A DNA stretch of 64,000 nt from Noviherbaspirillum aridicola (GTDB taxonomy: Bacteria > Pseudomonadota > Gammaproteobacteria > Burkholderiales > Burkholderiaceae_D), in NCBI RefSeq assembly GCF_019656455.1, contig NZ_BPMK01000007.1, positions 186,001 through 250,000 on the forward strand, given 5' to 3'. The translations under genes were made by a program, and so were the position numbers. Under the pieces are notes generated by a model that saw nothing but the letters and a program-made list of their open reading frames with translations, made no database searches and had not been told where the DNA came from. This document shows, one piece after another, positions 51,858 to 61,952 of the stretch (its first letter is position 1; each line of letters opens with the position of its first letter).

Positions 51858-53675
51858 TCACTCGACCGTCACCGACTTGGCCAGATTGCGCGGCTTGTCC
51901 ACGTCCGTGCCGCGTGCCAGCGCGGTGTGATACGCCAGCATCTGCAGCGGCACCACGTGCAGGATCGGCGACAGCATGCCGTAGTGCTCCGGCAGGCGGA
52001 TCACGTGCACGCCCTCGCTCGACGAGATGCGGGAATCGGCATCGGCAAACACATACAACTGGCCGCCGCGGGCGCGCACTTCCTGCATGTTCGACTTCAG
52101 CTTCTCGATCAGCGCGTCGTTCGGGGCCACCGTCACCACCGGCATTTCCTGCGTCACCAGCGCCAGCGGGCCGTGCTTGAGTTCGCCCGCCGGATAGGCT
52201 TCCGCGTGGATGTAGGAAATTTCCTTGAGCTTGAGCGCGCCTTCCAGCGCGATCGGGTAGTGCATGCCGCGGCCGAGGAAGAGCGCGTTTTCCTTGCGCG
52301 AGAATTCCTCTGCCCAGGCGATGATCTGCGGCTCCAGCGCCAGCACGGCGGTGACCGCGGCCGGCAGGTGGCGCATCGCCTTCAGGTGCGCCGCTTCCTC
52401 TTCTTCGCTCAGGCGGCCGCGCACCTGCGCCAGCGACAGCGCCAGCAGGAACAGCGCGGTCAGCTGGGTGGTGAAGGCCTTGGTCGAGGCGACGCCGACT
52501 TCCACCCCCGCGTGCGTGATGTAAGCAAGTTTGCACTCCCGCACCATGGCGCTGGTGGCGACGTTGCAGATCGTGAGGGTATTGAGCATGTCCTGCGAAC
52601 GCGCGTGCTTGAGCGCGGCCAGGGTGTCGGCGGTCTCGCCGCTCTGCGAGATCGTCACCACCAGCGCATTCGGATTCGGCACGCTCTCGCGATAGCGGTA
52701 TTCGCTGGCGATCTCCACGTTGACCGGAATCTTCGCGATCGCCTCGATCCAGTACTTGGCGGTGACGCCCGCATAGAAGCTGGTGCCGCAGGCGAGGATC
52801 AGTACCGAGTCGATCTTCTTGAAGATGTTGTAGGCCTTGTCGCCGAACAGCTCGGGCATCACGGCGGTCACGCCCTCGAGCGTGTCGGCGATCGCGCGCG
52901 GCTGCTCGAAGATTTCCTTCTGCATGTAGTGGCGGTAGGGTCCGAGTTCGGCGGCACCGGTGTGGGCATGCACGGTACGGACTTCGCGCTCGGCGGGGCG
53001 GCCGCTGCCGTCGACGATCCAGTAGCGCTGCAGCTGCAGGTCGACCACGTCGCCTTCCTCCAGATAGATGATCTGGTCGGTGGTGCCGGCCAGCGCCATC
53101 GCGTCCGAGGCGAGGAAGTTCTCGCCCTTGCCGACGCCGACGATCAGCGGCGAGCCCTGGCGCGCGCCCACCACCCGGTGCGGCTCGTCGCGGCAGAACA
53201 CCGCGATCGCGTATGCGCCGTGCAGGCGCTTGACCGCCTGCTGCACCGTCTCGAACAGGTCGCCGGTGTACATGCTGTCGACCAGGTGGGCGATGACCTC
53301 GGTATCGGTCTGGCTTTCGAATACATAGCCGGCGGCGCTCAGTTCGGCGCGCAGCTCGTCATGGTTTTCGATGATGCCGTTGTGGACCAGCGCGATGCGC
53401 TCGCGCGAAAAATGCGGATGGGCGTTGTGCGACGCCGGCGCGCCGTGCGTCGCCCAGCGGGTATGCGCGATGCCGGTAAAACCGGACAGGCCGGCTTTCT
53501 CCACCTGGCTTTCCAGGTCGGCCACGCGCGAGGTGCTGCGCGAGCGGGTGAGGGCGCCGTCGACATGCAGCGCCACGCCGCAGGAGTCATAGCCGCGGTA
53601 TTCGAGCCGTTTCAGGCCCTGCAGCAGGATGGGGGTGATATTGCGTTGCGCGACCGCGCCGACGATGCCACACAT
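51858..53675 (-). CDS. glmS: Glutamine--fructose-6-phosphate aminotransferase
   Basis: A 605-residue enzyme making glucosamine-6-phosphate, first step to UDP-GlcNAc. Class II glutaminase domain with nucleophile Cys2 (MCGIVGAV), [10 protein letters not shown] and [12 protein letters not shown]; then two SIS domains ([24 protein letters not shown]) and the conserved end LAKSVTVE. The C-terminal codons are the classical TnsD-binding site of attTn7, and the island begins just downstream. Length is normal, so insertion left the gene intact. Confidence 0.97.
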   Translation of the reverse strand: MCGIVGAVAQRNITPILLQGLKRLEYRGYDSCGVALHVDGALTRSRSTSRVADLESQVEKAGLSGFTGIAHTRWATHGAPASHNAHPHFSRERIALVHNGIIENHDELRAELSAAGYVFESQTDTEVIAHLVDSMYTGDLFETVQQAVKRLHGAYAIAVFCRDEPHRVVGARQGSPLIVGVGKGENFLASDAMALAGTTDQIIYLEEGDVVDLQLQRYWIVDGSGRPAEREVRTVHAHTGAAELGPYRHYMQKEIFEQPRAIADTLEGVTAVMPELFGDKAYNIFKKIDSVLILACGTSFYAGVTAKYWIEAIAKIPVNVEIASEYRYRESVPNPNALVVTISQSGETADTLAALKHARSQDMLNTLTICNVATSAMVRECKLAYITHAGVEVGVASTKAFTTQLTALFLLALSLAQVRGRLSEEEEAAHLKAMRHLPAAVTAVLALEPQIIAWAEEFSRKENALFLGRGMHYPIALEGALKLKEISYIHAEAYPAGELKHGPLALVTQEMPVVTVAPNDALIEKLKSNMQEVRARGGQLYVFADADSRISSSEGVHVIRLPEHYGMLSPILHVVPLQMLAYHTALARGTDVDKPRNLAKSVTVE

Positions 53676-53834
53676 GGAGTTCTCCCTGGAACCGGATGAA
53701 GATGCCCCAATGCTAGAAGAGAGGAAATGAAAGAAGCTTGCGAAATTTCATGAGAAGTGACGGATGATTTCACGTCTCCTGCTCAATGCAATATAATTTC
53801 AGAAAATGAGGTGAAACTTTACGGAGAATTCGTT

Positions 53835-54308
53835 TTGACCGAAGAGGCGTTGCTTTTGGATGATCTGGATCGAAGAATTCTGCAGGCCTTGCAGCAGGAT
53901 GCGTCGCTGACCAACAACGACCTCGCCGCCGCCGTCCATGCCTCGCCGCCCACCTGCCTGCGCCGCGTCAAGCGGCTGACCGAGACCGGCGTCATCACGC
54001 GGCGGGTGGCCATCCTGGCCGCGGAAAAGATCGGGCCTTCGCTGACCGCGATCGTCGAAATCACGCTCGACCATCAGGGAGCGGAAAGGCTGACGGAGTT
54101 CGAGGCGCTGGTCGCCGGCGAGGCGGCGGTACTGCAGTGCTACCGCGTGTCGCCGGGTCCGGATTTCGTGCTGGTGGTGCAGGTGGCCGACATGCCGGCC
54201 TATCACGCGTTCGCGCACCGGGTGTTTGCCGCGCATGCGAATGTGCGCAATGTGCGCACATTCTTTTCCGTCCATCGCAGCAAGTTCGAAACCCGGGTGG
54301 CGGTCTAG
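53835..54308 (+). CDS. Lrp/AsnC-family transcriptional regulator
   Basis: A 157-residue regulator. N-terminal HTH ([18 protein letters not shown], then [12 protein letters not shown]), followed by an alpha-beta AsnC/RAM ligand domain ([15 protein letters not shown]). I chose TTG 53835, as ACGGAGAA sits eight bases upstream and [14 protein letters not shown] is the usual family beginning; GTG 53811 is possible. It is divergent from glmS and shares its stop CTAG with the convergent glmU. The ligand and target are unknown. Confidence 0.9.
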   Translation: MTEEALLLDDLDRRILQALQQDASLTNNDLAAAVHASPPTCLRRVKRLTETGVITRRVAILAAEKIGPSLTAIVEITLDHQGAERLTEFEALVAGEAAVLQCYRVSPGPDFVLVVQVADMPAYHAFAHRVFAAHANVRNVRTFFSVHRSKFETRVAV

Positions 54309-55666
54309 GACTTCTTTTGCTTGACGGGCCGCGTCCAGCCCTCGATCGTGGTCTGGCGCGCGCGCGAGACGGTCAGCTTGCCCTCCGGCGCGTCCTTGGT
54401 CAGGGTGGTGCCGGCGCCGAGCGTGGCGCCCTTGCCGACCCGTACCGGGGCCACCAGCTGGGTATCGCTGCCGATGAAGGCGTCGTCCTCGATGACGGTG
54501 CGGAATTTGTTGGCGCCGTCGTAGTTGCAGGTGATGGTGCCGGCGCCGATATTCACGCGCGAGCCGACGTCGGCGTCCCCCACATAGGCGAGGTGGTTGG
54601 CCTTGCTGTGCGCGTCGACCTTGCTGTTCTTGACTTCGACGAAGTTGCCGATGTGGACATCCTCGCCGAGTTCGGTGCCGGGACGCAGGCGCGCATAGGG
54701 ACCGATCACCGATTGCGGGCCGACGACGGCATCCTCGATATGGCAGAACGGCTGTATCTTCGCGCCGGCTGCGATCCTCGCATTGCGGATCACGCAGTGC
54801 GCGCCGATGCTGGCGCCGTCGCCCAGTTCCACCGTGCCCTCGAATACGCAGTTGACGTCGATGCTGACATCGCGGCCGGCGCTGAGCGAGCCGCGCACAT
54901 CGATACGCGCGGGGTCGGCCAGGGTCACGCCCTGTTCCAGCAGTCGCACCGCGATATTGCGCTGATGGATGCGCTCCAGCTCCGCCAGCTGCACCTTGCT
55001 GTTGACGCCCAGGGTTTCCCAGACGGCCGCCGGCTGCGCGGCGACCACCGGCACGTCATCGGCCACCGCGCAGGCGACGATGTCGGTCAGATAGTATTCC
55101 TTCTGCGCGTTGTCGTTGGACAGGCCGGCCAGCCACTTGCGCAGCTGCGGGGTGGGCGCCACCATGATGCCGGTGTTGACCTCGCGGATCGCGCGCTGCT
55201 GCTCATCCGCGTCCTTCTGCTCGACGATGCCGACGATGCGTCCGTCGCGCCGCAGGATGCGGCCATAGCCGGTCGGGTCCTCGAGCTCAACGGTGAGTAT
55301 CGCCAACTTATTTCCGCCGGCACTGTCCAACAGTTGCCGGAGCGACTGCCCGCTTGTCAGAGGGACATCGCCGTACAGCACCAGGGTCGGCACATCGTCG
55401 CGCAGATGCGGCAGCGCCTGCATGACCGCATGCCCGGTACCGAGCTGCGGTTCCTGCCTGGCGAATACCAGGTCATCGGCGCGCATCGCCTCCGGCACGG
55501 TTTCGCCGCCGTGGCCGTAGATCACGCACAGGGTCGAGGGGGACAGGGCACGGGCGGTATCGACGACATGAGAGAGCAGCGGTTTGCCGGCGAGGGGATG
55601 AAGCACCTTCGGCAGGGCGGACTGCATGCGTTTGCCCATGCCGGCGGCGAGAATGACAACGTTCAT
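54305..55666 (-). CDS. glmU: Bifunctional GlmU (GlcNAc-1-P uridyltransferase / GlcN-1-P acetyltransferase)
   Basis: A 453-residue enzyme completing UDP-GlcNAc synthesis. Uridyltransferase domain begins [14 protein letters not shown] with [13 protein letters not shown] and YGDVPLTSG; the C-terminal half is a left-handed beta-helix with hexapeptide repeats and the acetyltransferase end (NCDYDGANK-like [18 protein letters not shown]). Start ATG 55666. It lies on the same strand as glmS with a regulator in between; the two enzymes act in one pathway. Confidence 0.96.
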   Translation of the reverse strand: MNVVILAAGMGKRMQSALPKVLHPLAGKPLLSHVVDTARALSPSTLCVIYGHGGETVPEAMRADDLVFARQEPQLGTGHAVMQALPHLRDDVPTLVLYGDVPLTSGQSLRQLLDSAGGNKLAILTVELEDPTGYGRILRRDGRIVGIVEQKDADEQQRAIREVNTGIMVAPTPQLRKWLAGLSNDNAQKEYYLTDIVACAVADDVPVVAAQPAAVWETLGVNSKVQLAELERIHQRNIAVRLLEQGVTLADPARIDVRGSLSAGRDVSIDVNCVFEGTVELGDGASIGAHCVIRNARIAAGAKIQPFCHIEDAVVGPQSVIGPYARLRPGTELGEDVHIGNFVEVKNSKVDAHSKANHLAYVGDADVGSRVNIGAGTITCNYDGANKFRTVIEDDAFIGSDTQLVAPVRVGKGATLGAGTTLTKDAPEGKLTVSRARQTTIEGWTRPVKQKKS

Positions 55667-55684
55667 AGGACACCAGTTGAAGTA

Positions 55685-56572
55685 ATGCAAAATCTTAACA
55701 CGCCCGTCTTTCGCGGCCACCTGGCCCGGCTCTGCCTGCTGCTGCTGCTGGGCCTGCTCGCCGGCTGCAGCGCGCTGCGTTTCGGCTATGCCAACGGCGA
55801 CACCTTCCTCTACTGGTGGCTCGACGGCTACGTGGATTTCACCGACGCGCAGAAGCCCTGGGTCAAGCGCGACATCGATCAGCTGCTGGCGTGGCACCGA
55901 AAGACCCAGCTCCCCGACTACGCCCGGCTGCTCGCCGGCGTGCAGCAGAAGCTCGCGAGCCAGGCCAGCGCCGACGAGGTGCTGGCGGAGTACGCGCAGA
56001 TCAGGAAGCGGGCCGACGTCGCGATCGAACGGGCGCTGCCGCACCTGACCGAACTCGCGCTGTCGCTCGAGCCGGAACAGATCGCGCACCTCGAGCGAAA
56101 GTTCGCCTCCAATAACGACAGCTATCGTAAAGAGTACCTCCGGGGCAGCGTTGAGGACCGTCAACGGCTGCGTTTCAAGAAGGTAATGAAGCAGGCCGAG
56201 TACTGGTTCGGCAATTTCAGCGACGAGCAGGAGGCAAGGATACGGGCCGCATCCGACGCCCGGCCGCTCGACAACGAGATCTGGCTCGCCGAACGGCAGC
56301 GCCGGCAGCAGGAAATGCTGAAGATGCTGAAAAAGCTGCGCGCGGAGCAGCCCTCAAGAGAGGCCGCGCAGGCGATGCTGCGCGACTATGCGCAGGCCAG
56401 CTTCGACAACTTCACCTATGCCGAGCACCGGCAGTTCTTCGACGGTACCCGCCAGGGCATGGCCGAGATGATCGCCACCATCATCAACATCGCCACCCCG
56501 CAGCAGCGCGAACACGCGTCGCAGCGGCTGCAGAAGTGGATAGACGACAGCCGCGCCCTGGCGGCCAGGTAA
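55685..56572 (+). CDS. DUF6279 family lipoprotein
   Basis: A 295-residue lipoprotein with lipobox LLAGCS (Cys about residue 28), then an all-helical, charged domain: [35 protein letters not shown] and many Glu/Arg/Gln helices. This is the DUF6279 pattern of betaproteobacteria. It is divergent from glmU with an 18-base gap and followed by ttcA after six bases on the other strand. Function unknown; probably cell-envelope. Confidence 0.87.
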   Translation: MQNLNTPVFRGHLARLCLLLLLGLLAGCSALRFGYANGDTFLYWWLDGYVDFTDAQKPWVKRDIDQLLAWHRKTQLPDYARLLAGVQQKLASQASADEVLAEYAQIRKRADVAIERALPHLTELALSLEPEQIAHLERKFASNNDSYRKEYLRGSVEDRQRLRFKKVMKQAEYWFGNFSDEQEARIRAASDARPLDNEIWLAERQRRQQEMLKMLKKLRAEQPSREAAQAMLRDYAQASFDNFTYAEHRQFFDGTRQGMAEMIATIINIATPQQREHASQRLQKWIDDSRALAAR

Positions 56573-56578
56573 GCGCGG

Positions 56579-57517
56579 TCAGTCGTCCAGGCCGGCGAAC
56601 CGGATCACGCCCGCCGACGGCGGCGCGCACGGCTCTTCGTCGAAGGCGATGTCGCCCTCCGGCGATGCGACCCCGGTGGCCTTGAGTCCGGCGAAGTCGA
56701 ACAGCTTCGCATCCATCAGATGCGAGGGCGCCACCGTCGACAGCGACGCGAAGATGTTCTCCACGCGGCCGGGATGCTTCTTTTCCCATTCGCGCAGCAT
56801 GGCCTTGATCTGCTTGCGCTGCAGGTTCTCCTGGCTGCCGCACAGGTTGCAGGGAATGATGGGGAACTGGCGCACCTGCGCAAAGCGCTCCATGTCCGCT
56901 TCCTTCACATAGGCCAGCGGGCGGATCACGATGTGCTTGCCGTCGTCCGACTGCAGCTTGGGCGGCATGCCCTTGAGCTTGGCGCCGAAGAACATGTTGA
57001 GGAAGAAGGTCTCCATGATGTCGTCGCGGTGATGGCCGAGCGCGATCTTGGTCGCGCCCAGCTCATCGGCGACCCGGTACAGGATGCCGCGGCGCAGCCG
57101 GGAGCACAGCGAGCAGGTGGTTTTCCCTTCCGGGATCACGCGCTTGACGATGCTGTAGGTGTCCTGGTTCTCGATATGGAAGGGCACGCCGATCTTCGTC
57201 AGGTAGTCGGGCAGCACGTCGGCCGGAAAGCCCGGCTGCTTCTGGTCGAGATTGACGGCCACGATGTCGAAGTGGATCGGAGCGCGCTCGCGCAGGGTCA
57301 GCAGGATGTCGAGCAGGCCGTAGCTGTCCTTGCCGCCGGAGAGGCAGACCATCACGCGGTCGCCGTCCTCGATCATGTTGAAGTCGCCGATCGCCTGGCC
57401 CACGAGGCGGCACAGCCGCTTGTGGAGCTTGTTGTTTTCATAGGCGATCTTCTCGGCCTGCTTTGCGCCCGGGGCGTCCTGCCGGATGGCCTGTTCCATC
57501 AGTTTTTCCTCGCTCAT
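56579..57517 (-). CDS. ttcA: tRNA 2-thiocytidine(32) synthetase TtcA
   Basis: A 312-residue ATP-dependent tRNA sulfurtransferase. PP-loop [15 protein letters not shown], the two CxxC Fe-S sites ([10 protein letters not shown] and CNLCGSQEN) and [14 protein letters not shown]. It adds sulfur to C32 of tRNAs. Start ATG 57517 overlaps the folB stop by four bases, so the genes are coupled. Length is normal for the family. Confidence 0.96.
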   Translation of the reverse strand: MSEEKLMEQAIRQDAPGAKQAEKIAYENNKLHKRLCRLVGQAIGDFNMIEDGDRVMVCLSGGKDSYGLLDILLTLRERAPIHFDIVAVNLDQKQPGFPADVLPDYLTKIGVPFHIENQDTYSIVKRVIPEGKTTCSLCSRLRRGILYRVADELGATKIALGHHRDDIMETFFLNMFFGAKLKGMPPKLQSDDGKHIVIRPLAYVKEADMERFAQVRQFPIIPCNLCGSQENLQRKQIKAMLREWEKKHPGRVENIFASLSTVAPSHLMDAKLFDFAGLKATGVASPEGDIAFDEEPCAPPSAGVIRFAGLDD

Positions 57518-57906
57518 GACTTGACCCGGAAGACTTCGACGCCGACGCTGTCGCAGTCGGGATAGACATCGGGCTTTTCGGTCGACACCCGCACTGCGCG
57601 CACCTTCGGATGCGCAAGCATGGCGCGCGCCACGTCGTCGCACAGGGTTTCCTGCAGATGGATGTGGCCTTCCGCCATCCTCCTGGCGATGGTGTCGCGC
57701 ATGAAGTCGTAGTCGACCACCTCGTTCAGGTGATCGTGTTGCGGCGTCGAGTCGGCCAGCGGAATGAAGAGATCGACATTGACCAGCACGCGCTGCTCGC
57801 CTTTCTTTTCGAATTCATGGACGCCGATGTTGATCATCACCTCGTAGTTGCGGAGGAACAGGCGCCGGCAATCGGCGAGGCTGGGATGGGAGAGTGCAGA
57901 AAGCAT
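57514..57906 (-). CDS. folB: Dihydroneopterin aldolase
   Basis: A 130-residue folate-pathway enzyme that cleaves dihydroneopterin to hydroxymethyl-dihydropterin and glycolaldehyde. Family marks: [40 protein letters not shown] and [19 protein letters not shown]. It overlaps ttcA and follows the pteridine-reductase-like gene by 12 bases, an operon of pterin genes plus ttcA. Confidence 0.95.
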   Translation of the reverse strand: MLSALSHPSLADCRRLFLRNYEVMINIGVHEFEKKGEQRVLVNVDLFIPLADSTPQHDHLNEVVDYDFMRDTIARRMAEGHIHLQETLCDDVARAMLAHPKVRAVRVSTEKPDVYPDCDSVGVEVFRVKS

Positions 57907-57918
57907 GATTTCTCGGGT

Positions 57919-58686
57919 TTATTTGGCAAGGAACATCACGTCCCGTTGCAGGGGAATCAGGTGCTGGCCGCCGTCGACCAGCAGGGTGGTGCCGGTGATG
58001 GCCGGCGCCTCGGCGAGGAAGCAGACCGCGTCGGCCACGTCCTCCGGTGTGCTCGAGCGTCCGAGCGGCGTGAGCCGATGCGCCTTGGCGAAGCCTTCCT
58101 CGGTCTGGTCGCCGGACACCAGGGTGATGCCGGGAGCGACGCCGACCACGCGCAGCTTCGGCGCCAGGGCCTGGGCCAGCATCACGGTGGCGGTCTGCAG
58201 CGCCGACTTGGACAGCGTGTACGACAGGTAATCGGGATTCAGGTTGAACAGTTTCTGGTCGAGCAGGTTGATCGCCACCGCCCGCGCATCGTCCGGGGTG
58301 GCGGCGTGCAGCGCCTGGGCCAGCAGGATGGGCGCCGCGAGGTTGGCATGCATGTGGCGATCGAGCGAGGCGACGGAAAAACTGCCGGCATCGTCCTGCT
58401 CGAACAGCGATGCATTGTTGACCACGCACCCGACCGGGCCGAGCGCGGCCTTTACTTCCGCCAGCAGGGATCTGGCCTGCGCTTCGTCCGCGAGGTCGCA
58501 GCCGAATGCCTGTGCGCGCCGGCCGAGGGCCTCGATCTCTTTCACCGTCGCCGCCGCCTCCTCCGCCGAACGCCCGTAGTGGACCGCCACATCCCAGCCC
58601 CGCCGCGCCAGCGCGAGCGCGATCGCGCGCCCGATGCGCCTGGCGGCGCCGGTCACGAGTGCAACTTTTCCTGCCTGCTTGGTCAT
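57919..58686 (-). CDS. SDR-family pteridine reductase-like protein (FolM/PTR1 type)
   Basis: A 255-residue short-chain dehydrogenase. The cofactor motif reads TGAARRIGRA, the TGxxxRxG form typical of pteridine reductases rather than classic TGxxxGxG. Catalytic YLSYTLSK gives Tyr and Lys; NNASLF is the NNA motif. Position next to folB supports dihydromonapterin or dihydrofolate reduction, FolM-like. The exact substrate is inferred. Confidence 0.88.
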   Translation of the reverse strand: MTKQAGKVALVTGAARRIGRAIALALARRGWDVAVHYGRSAEEAAATVKEIEALGRRAQAFGCDLADEAQARSLLAEVKAALGPVGCVVNNASLFEQDDAGSFSVASLDRHMHANLAAPILLAQALHAATPDDARAVAINLLDQKLFNLNPDYLSYTLSKSALQTATVMLAQALAPKLRVVGVAPGITLVSGDQTEEGFAKAHRLTPLGRSSTPEDVADAVCFLAEAPAITGTTLLVDGGQHLIPLQRDVMFLAK

Positions 58687-58754
58687 GGTTTATCCGGATG
58701 GTCTGTCAGGCGGCGTACAATGCCTGCCGCCGGCCGCTTTCGACGATATTGAAC

Positions 58755-59915
58755 ATGCAACTGCAACTGCCCGAACCCTCGCCGGAGGCGCTTGCCGCCT
58801 CGCATTCCCTGCAAGCCCTCATTGCCCGGCACATCAGGCAGGGCGGCGGCTGGATCAGCTTCGCGCAATACATGGAACAAGTGCTGTACGCGCCCGGGCT
58901 CGGCTACTACAGTGGCGGGGCGGCAAAACTCGGCAAAGACGGTGATTTTACAACCGCCCCCGAGATCACGCCGCTTTTTGGCGCCACGCTCGCCCGGCTT
59001 GCCGCCGATCTGTTCGCCCGGACCGGGCCGCGCATCCTGGAATTCGGCGCCGGCACCGGCCGGCTCGCTCACGACATCCTTACCGAACTGCGCGCGGCGG
59101 GCGTCGCCGTCGACAGCTATGCGATCGTCGAGCTGTCCGGCGAGCTGCGGGCGCGGCAGGAGCAAACGCTGCGGGACTTCCCGGAGGTGCGCTGGCTCGA
59201 CCGCATGCCGGAAGCGTTTTCCGGCGTCGTGCTGGGCAACGAAGTGCTGGACGCAATGCCGGTCAGCCTGGTGGTCCGCACCGCCGACGGCTGGGCCGAG
59301 CGCGGGGTTGCGCTCGGCGGCCAGGGCTTCGTCTTCGAGGACCGGCCCTGCGACCCGGCCCTGGCCGCGCAGATTCCGGACCAGCACGGTCTGGCGCCGG
59401 GTTACCTGACCGAGGTGCATCCGGTGGCCGCCGGCTTCATGCGTTCGCTGGCCGCCATGCTGACGGCGGGACGCGCGCGCGACGGCAAGGGCGGCGTCGC
59501 GCTGCTGATCGACTACGGTTTCCCCGCGCACGAGTACTACCATCCGCAGCGCCGCCAGGGCACGCTGATGTGTCATTACCGCCACCACGCCCATCCCGAC
59601 CCCTTCTATCTGCCCGGCCTGCAGGACGTGACCGCTCATGTCGATTTCACCACGATGGCGCTGGCGGCCAGCGGCGGCGGACTCGATCTGCTCGGCTACA
59701 CCAGTCAGGCGGCCTTTCTGCTCGGCGCCGGCATCGGCGACCTGCTGCTGCGCACGCCGCCCGAGGACGCGATGCGCTATCTCCCGCAGGCCAACGCGAT
59801 GCAAAAACTGATCTCGCCGGCCGAGATGGGGGAATTGTTCAAGGTGCTGGCGGTCGGAACCGGGGCCGAGCTGCCCGACGCGCTGTTGCGCGGCGACCGC
59901 AGCCACCGGTTATGA
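58755..59915 (+). CDS. Class I SAM-dependent methyltransferase, MidA/NDUFAF7 family
   Basis: A 386-residue methyltransferase. Signature PEITPLFGATLARL, SAM site LEFGAGTGRLAHDIL, then VLGNEVLDAMPV and IDYGFPAHEYYHP, all typical of the family (DUF185). Eukaryotic NDUFAF7 methylates a complex I subunit arginine; the bacterial substrate is not established. Start ATG 58755 lacks a strong ribosome site; an upstream frame to 58506 overlaps the divergent reductase gene. The preceding 68 bases must hold both promoters. Confidence 0.92.
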   Translation: MQLQLPEPSPEALAASHSLQALIARHIRQGGGWISFAQYMEQVLYAPGLGYYSGGAAKLGKDGDFTTAPEITPLFGATLARLAADLFARTGPRILEFGAGTGRLAHDILTELRAAGVAVDSYAIVELSGELRARQEQTLRDFPEVRWLDRMPEAFSGVVLGNEVLDAMPVSLVVRTADGWAERGVALGGQGFVFEDRPCDPALAAQIPDQHGLAPGYLTEVHPVAAGFMRSLAAMLTAGRARDGKGGVALLIDYGFPAHEYYHPQRRQGTLMCHYRHHAHPDPFYLPGLQDVTAHVDFTTMALAASGGGLDLLGYTSQAAFLLGAGIGDLLLRTPPEDAMRYLPQANAMQKLISPAEMGELFKVLAVGTGAELPDALLRGDRSHRL

Positions 59916-59966
59916 TGATGCTCGCGGCCGCCGTCCGGCACCGCCGACAAACCTGCAGGCTTGCGC

Positions 59967-60164
59967 ATGTTCCGCTGGATTCTCACCATTTTCATCGCCC
60001 TGATGCTTTTCTCCGCCGCCCTGCCGTGGCTGGAAAAGCTCGGCGTCGGCCGCCTGCCGGGCGACGTGCGCTTCACCCTGTTCGGACGCACCATCTTCCT
60101 GCCGTTCGCCTCCACGCTGCTGCTGTCGCTGCTGGTGCTGGCGCTCGGCCGCTTGCTGCGCTGA
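59967..60164 (+). CDS. DUF2905 family membrane protein, copy 1
   Basis: A 65-residue protein with two helices around the motif KLGVGRLPGDVRFTLFGRTI, the DUF2905 signature. ATG 59967 gives MFRWILTIFIALML. It is followed after 16 bases by a paralogue of the same plan. Function unknown. Confidence 0.9.
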   Translation: MFRWILTIFIALMLFSAALPWLEKLGVGRLPGDVRFTLFGRTIFLPFASTLLLSLLVLALGRLLR

Positions 60165-60180
60165 GCGCACGGGGGCGAAC

Positions 60181-60393
60181 ATGATCCGCTGGGTGGTCGC
60201 CATCTTCCTCGCGCTGCTCGTCTTCTATCCCTTGCTGCCCTTCCTCGACCGGCTGCGGGTCGGCCGCCTGCCGGGCGATGTCCGCTTCCGCCTGCGCGGC
60301 GTGGTGATGTGCCTGCCCTTCGGCTCGGCGGTGCTGTGGTCGGCCGTCTTCTTCCTGCTGGCCGAACTCGCCAGCCTCGCGGGCTACGGCTAG
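60181..60393 (+). CDS. DUF2905 family membrane protein, copy 2
   Basis: A 70-residue paralogue: RLRVGRLPGDVRFRLRGVVM between two helices, then a short third hydrophobic stretch. The two genes form a tandem duplication that has diverged (shared core VGRLPGDVRF). CGGGGGCGAAC lies upstream. Function unknown. Confidence 0.9.
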   Translation: MIRWVVAIFLALLVFYPLLPFLDRLRVGRLPGDVRFRLRGVVMCLPFGSAVLWSAVFFLLAELASLAGYG

Positions 60394-60472
60394 CTTTACG
60401 CCGCCACAACGCACGCCGGACGGAACTGCGGTAACTTGGAGCCCCCGGCTTTGCCGCATTCCCCCGCGCCGC

Positions 60473-61861
60473 ATGCATCCGACCCTGGAAGAACTTCGCG
60501 CCCGCTACGGCGAGCGCCATAAATGGCTGGTCCTGCTGACCGTGATGATCGGCACCATGGCCTCCATCCTGTCTTCCACCATCGTCAACGTCGCCGTGCC
60601 CGACCTGAGCCGGCATTTCAGTCTCGGCCAGGAGCGCGCGCAGTGGGTCTCGGCCGGATTCATGCTGGCCATGACGCTGTCGATGCTGACCACGCCCTGG
60701 CTGCTGCTGCGCTTCGGACTGCGTCGCACTTATACCGGCAGCATCCTGCTGCTGCTCTTCGGCGGCCTGGTCGGCGGCTTTTCCGTCAACTATCCGATGC
60801 TGCTCGCCATGCGCGTGGTCGAAGGGCTGGCCGCCGGCGTGCTGCAGCCGATTCCTTCCATCGTCGTGCTGCGCGCCTTCGACCGCGGCGAACAGGGCAG
60901 GGCCATGGGCATCTTCGGCTTCGGCGTGGTGCTGGCGCCGGCGATCGGCCCCAGCGTCGGCGGCTTTCTGGTCGAGCTGTTCGGCTGGCGCTCGATCTTC
61001 TTCGTGGTGGTGCCGTTCTGCCTGCTGGTGCTGTTCATGGTGCGCCGGCTGCTCGCGGTGAATTCGCCGATGCAGGGTGAGGCCCGCCCGCTCGACCGCG
61101 TGGGACTGCTGCTGGCCGCGATCGGCATCACCTGCCTGCTCAACGGACTGGTCCACCTGCACGACGGCTGGGCCGAGGCCGCGGCGCTGCTCGTGCCGGG
61201 CATCCTCGCCACCCTGGCCTTCATCTTCTGGCAACTGCGAAACCCCGCCGGCCTGATGAACATGCAACTGTTCTCGCACCGTCAGTTTGCGATGGGGGCG
61301 ATGGTCGCCTTCATCTACGGCGCCGGCCTGTTCGGCTCCACCTATCTGTTCCCGGTCTACATGCAGATGGCGCTGCACTATTCGCCGTCGGAGGCAGGCG
61401 TGGTGCTGCTGCCCGCCGGCGTCGTGCTCGGTTTCACCATCGTCGGCGCCGGCCGCCTGACCGACCGCGTCGCGCCCTATCTGCTGGTCTCCGCCGGCCT
61501 GGCCCTGCTGGCGCTCTCCTTCGCCCTGATGGCGTTCGGCACGCGGGGCACCGGCTACCTCGCCCTGCTGGGCATCGCCATCCTCGGGCGCGTCGGTCTC
61601 GGCTTTGTGCTGCCCGCGCTGAGCCTCGGCGCCATGCGCGGCCTCGGCGTCGACCTGGTGGCACAGGGCTCGAGCATCATCAACTTCATGCGCCAGCTCG
61701 GCGGCGCCATCGGCGTCAGCGTGGTCGGCATCGTGCTGGAATGGCGACTGGCCGCAGGGTCGCCCGTGCAGGCCTTCGGCGAAACCTTCATGCTGGTGGC
61801 CGCCCTGTGCGCTCTGGCGATCCTCGCCGCCTGGCGCATGCGCCAGTCCGACAAATCCTGA
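60473..61861 (+). CDS. MFS drug/proton antiporter, DHA2 (EmrB-like) type
   Basis: A 462-residue transporter with about 14 predicted helices. Family marks: SSTIVNVAVPDLSRHF in helix 1, WVSAGFMLAMTLSM, and motif C GIFGFGVVLAPAIGPSVGGF. It should export hydrophobic toxic compounds using the proton gradient. No adaptor or TetR regulator is adjacent, so it probably acts alone. Substrate unknown. Confidence 0.92.
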   Translation: MHPTLEELRARYGERHKWLVLLTVMIGTMASILSSTIVNVAVPDLSRHFSLGQERAQWVSAGFMLAMTLSMLTTPWLLLRFGLRRTYTGSILLLLFGGLVGGFSVNYPMLLAMRVVEGLAAGVLQPIPSIVVLRAFDRGEQGRAMGIFGFGVVLAPAIGPSVGGFLVELFGWRSIFFVVVPFCLLVLFMVRRLLAVNSPMQGEARPLDRVGLLLAAIGITCLLNGLVHLHDGWAEAAALLVPGILATLAFIFWQLRNPAGLMNMQLFSHRQFAMGAMVAFIYGAGLFGSTYLFPVYMQMALHYSPSEAGVVLLPAGVVLGFTIVGAGRLTDRVAPYLLVSAGLALLALSFALMAFGTRGTGYLALLGIAILGRVGLGFVLPALSLGAMRGLGVDLVAQGSSIINFMRQLGGAIGVSVVGIVLEWRLAAGSPVQAFGETFMLVAALCALAILAAWRMRQSDKS

Positions 61862-61952
61862 ACGCGCTTGCATTTCCTCCGGGCAATGGTATGTTGCAGT
61901 CTGAAGCACCCGGCCGCCAGGGATCGGCGGTGACGACCCGCGCCTCCAGCAC

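Noticed and set aside
51927-53699. A 590-codon open frame on the plus strand opposite glmS
   Set aside because: It is a shadow of the GC-rich glmS gene: composition is His/Arg/Gly-rich, with no ribosome site and no family pattern, while glmS on the other strand is fully conserved.
54137-55684. Long upstream extension of the DUF6279 lipoprotein frame
   Set aside because: It runs antisense through glmU. The lipobox at the correct distance from ATG 55685 marks the real start.
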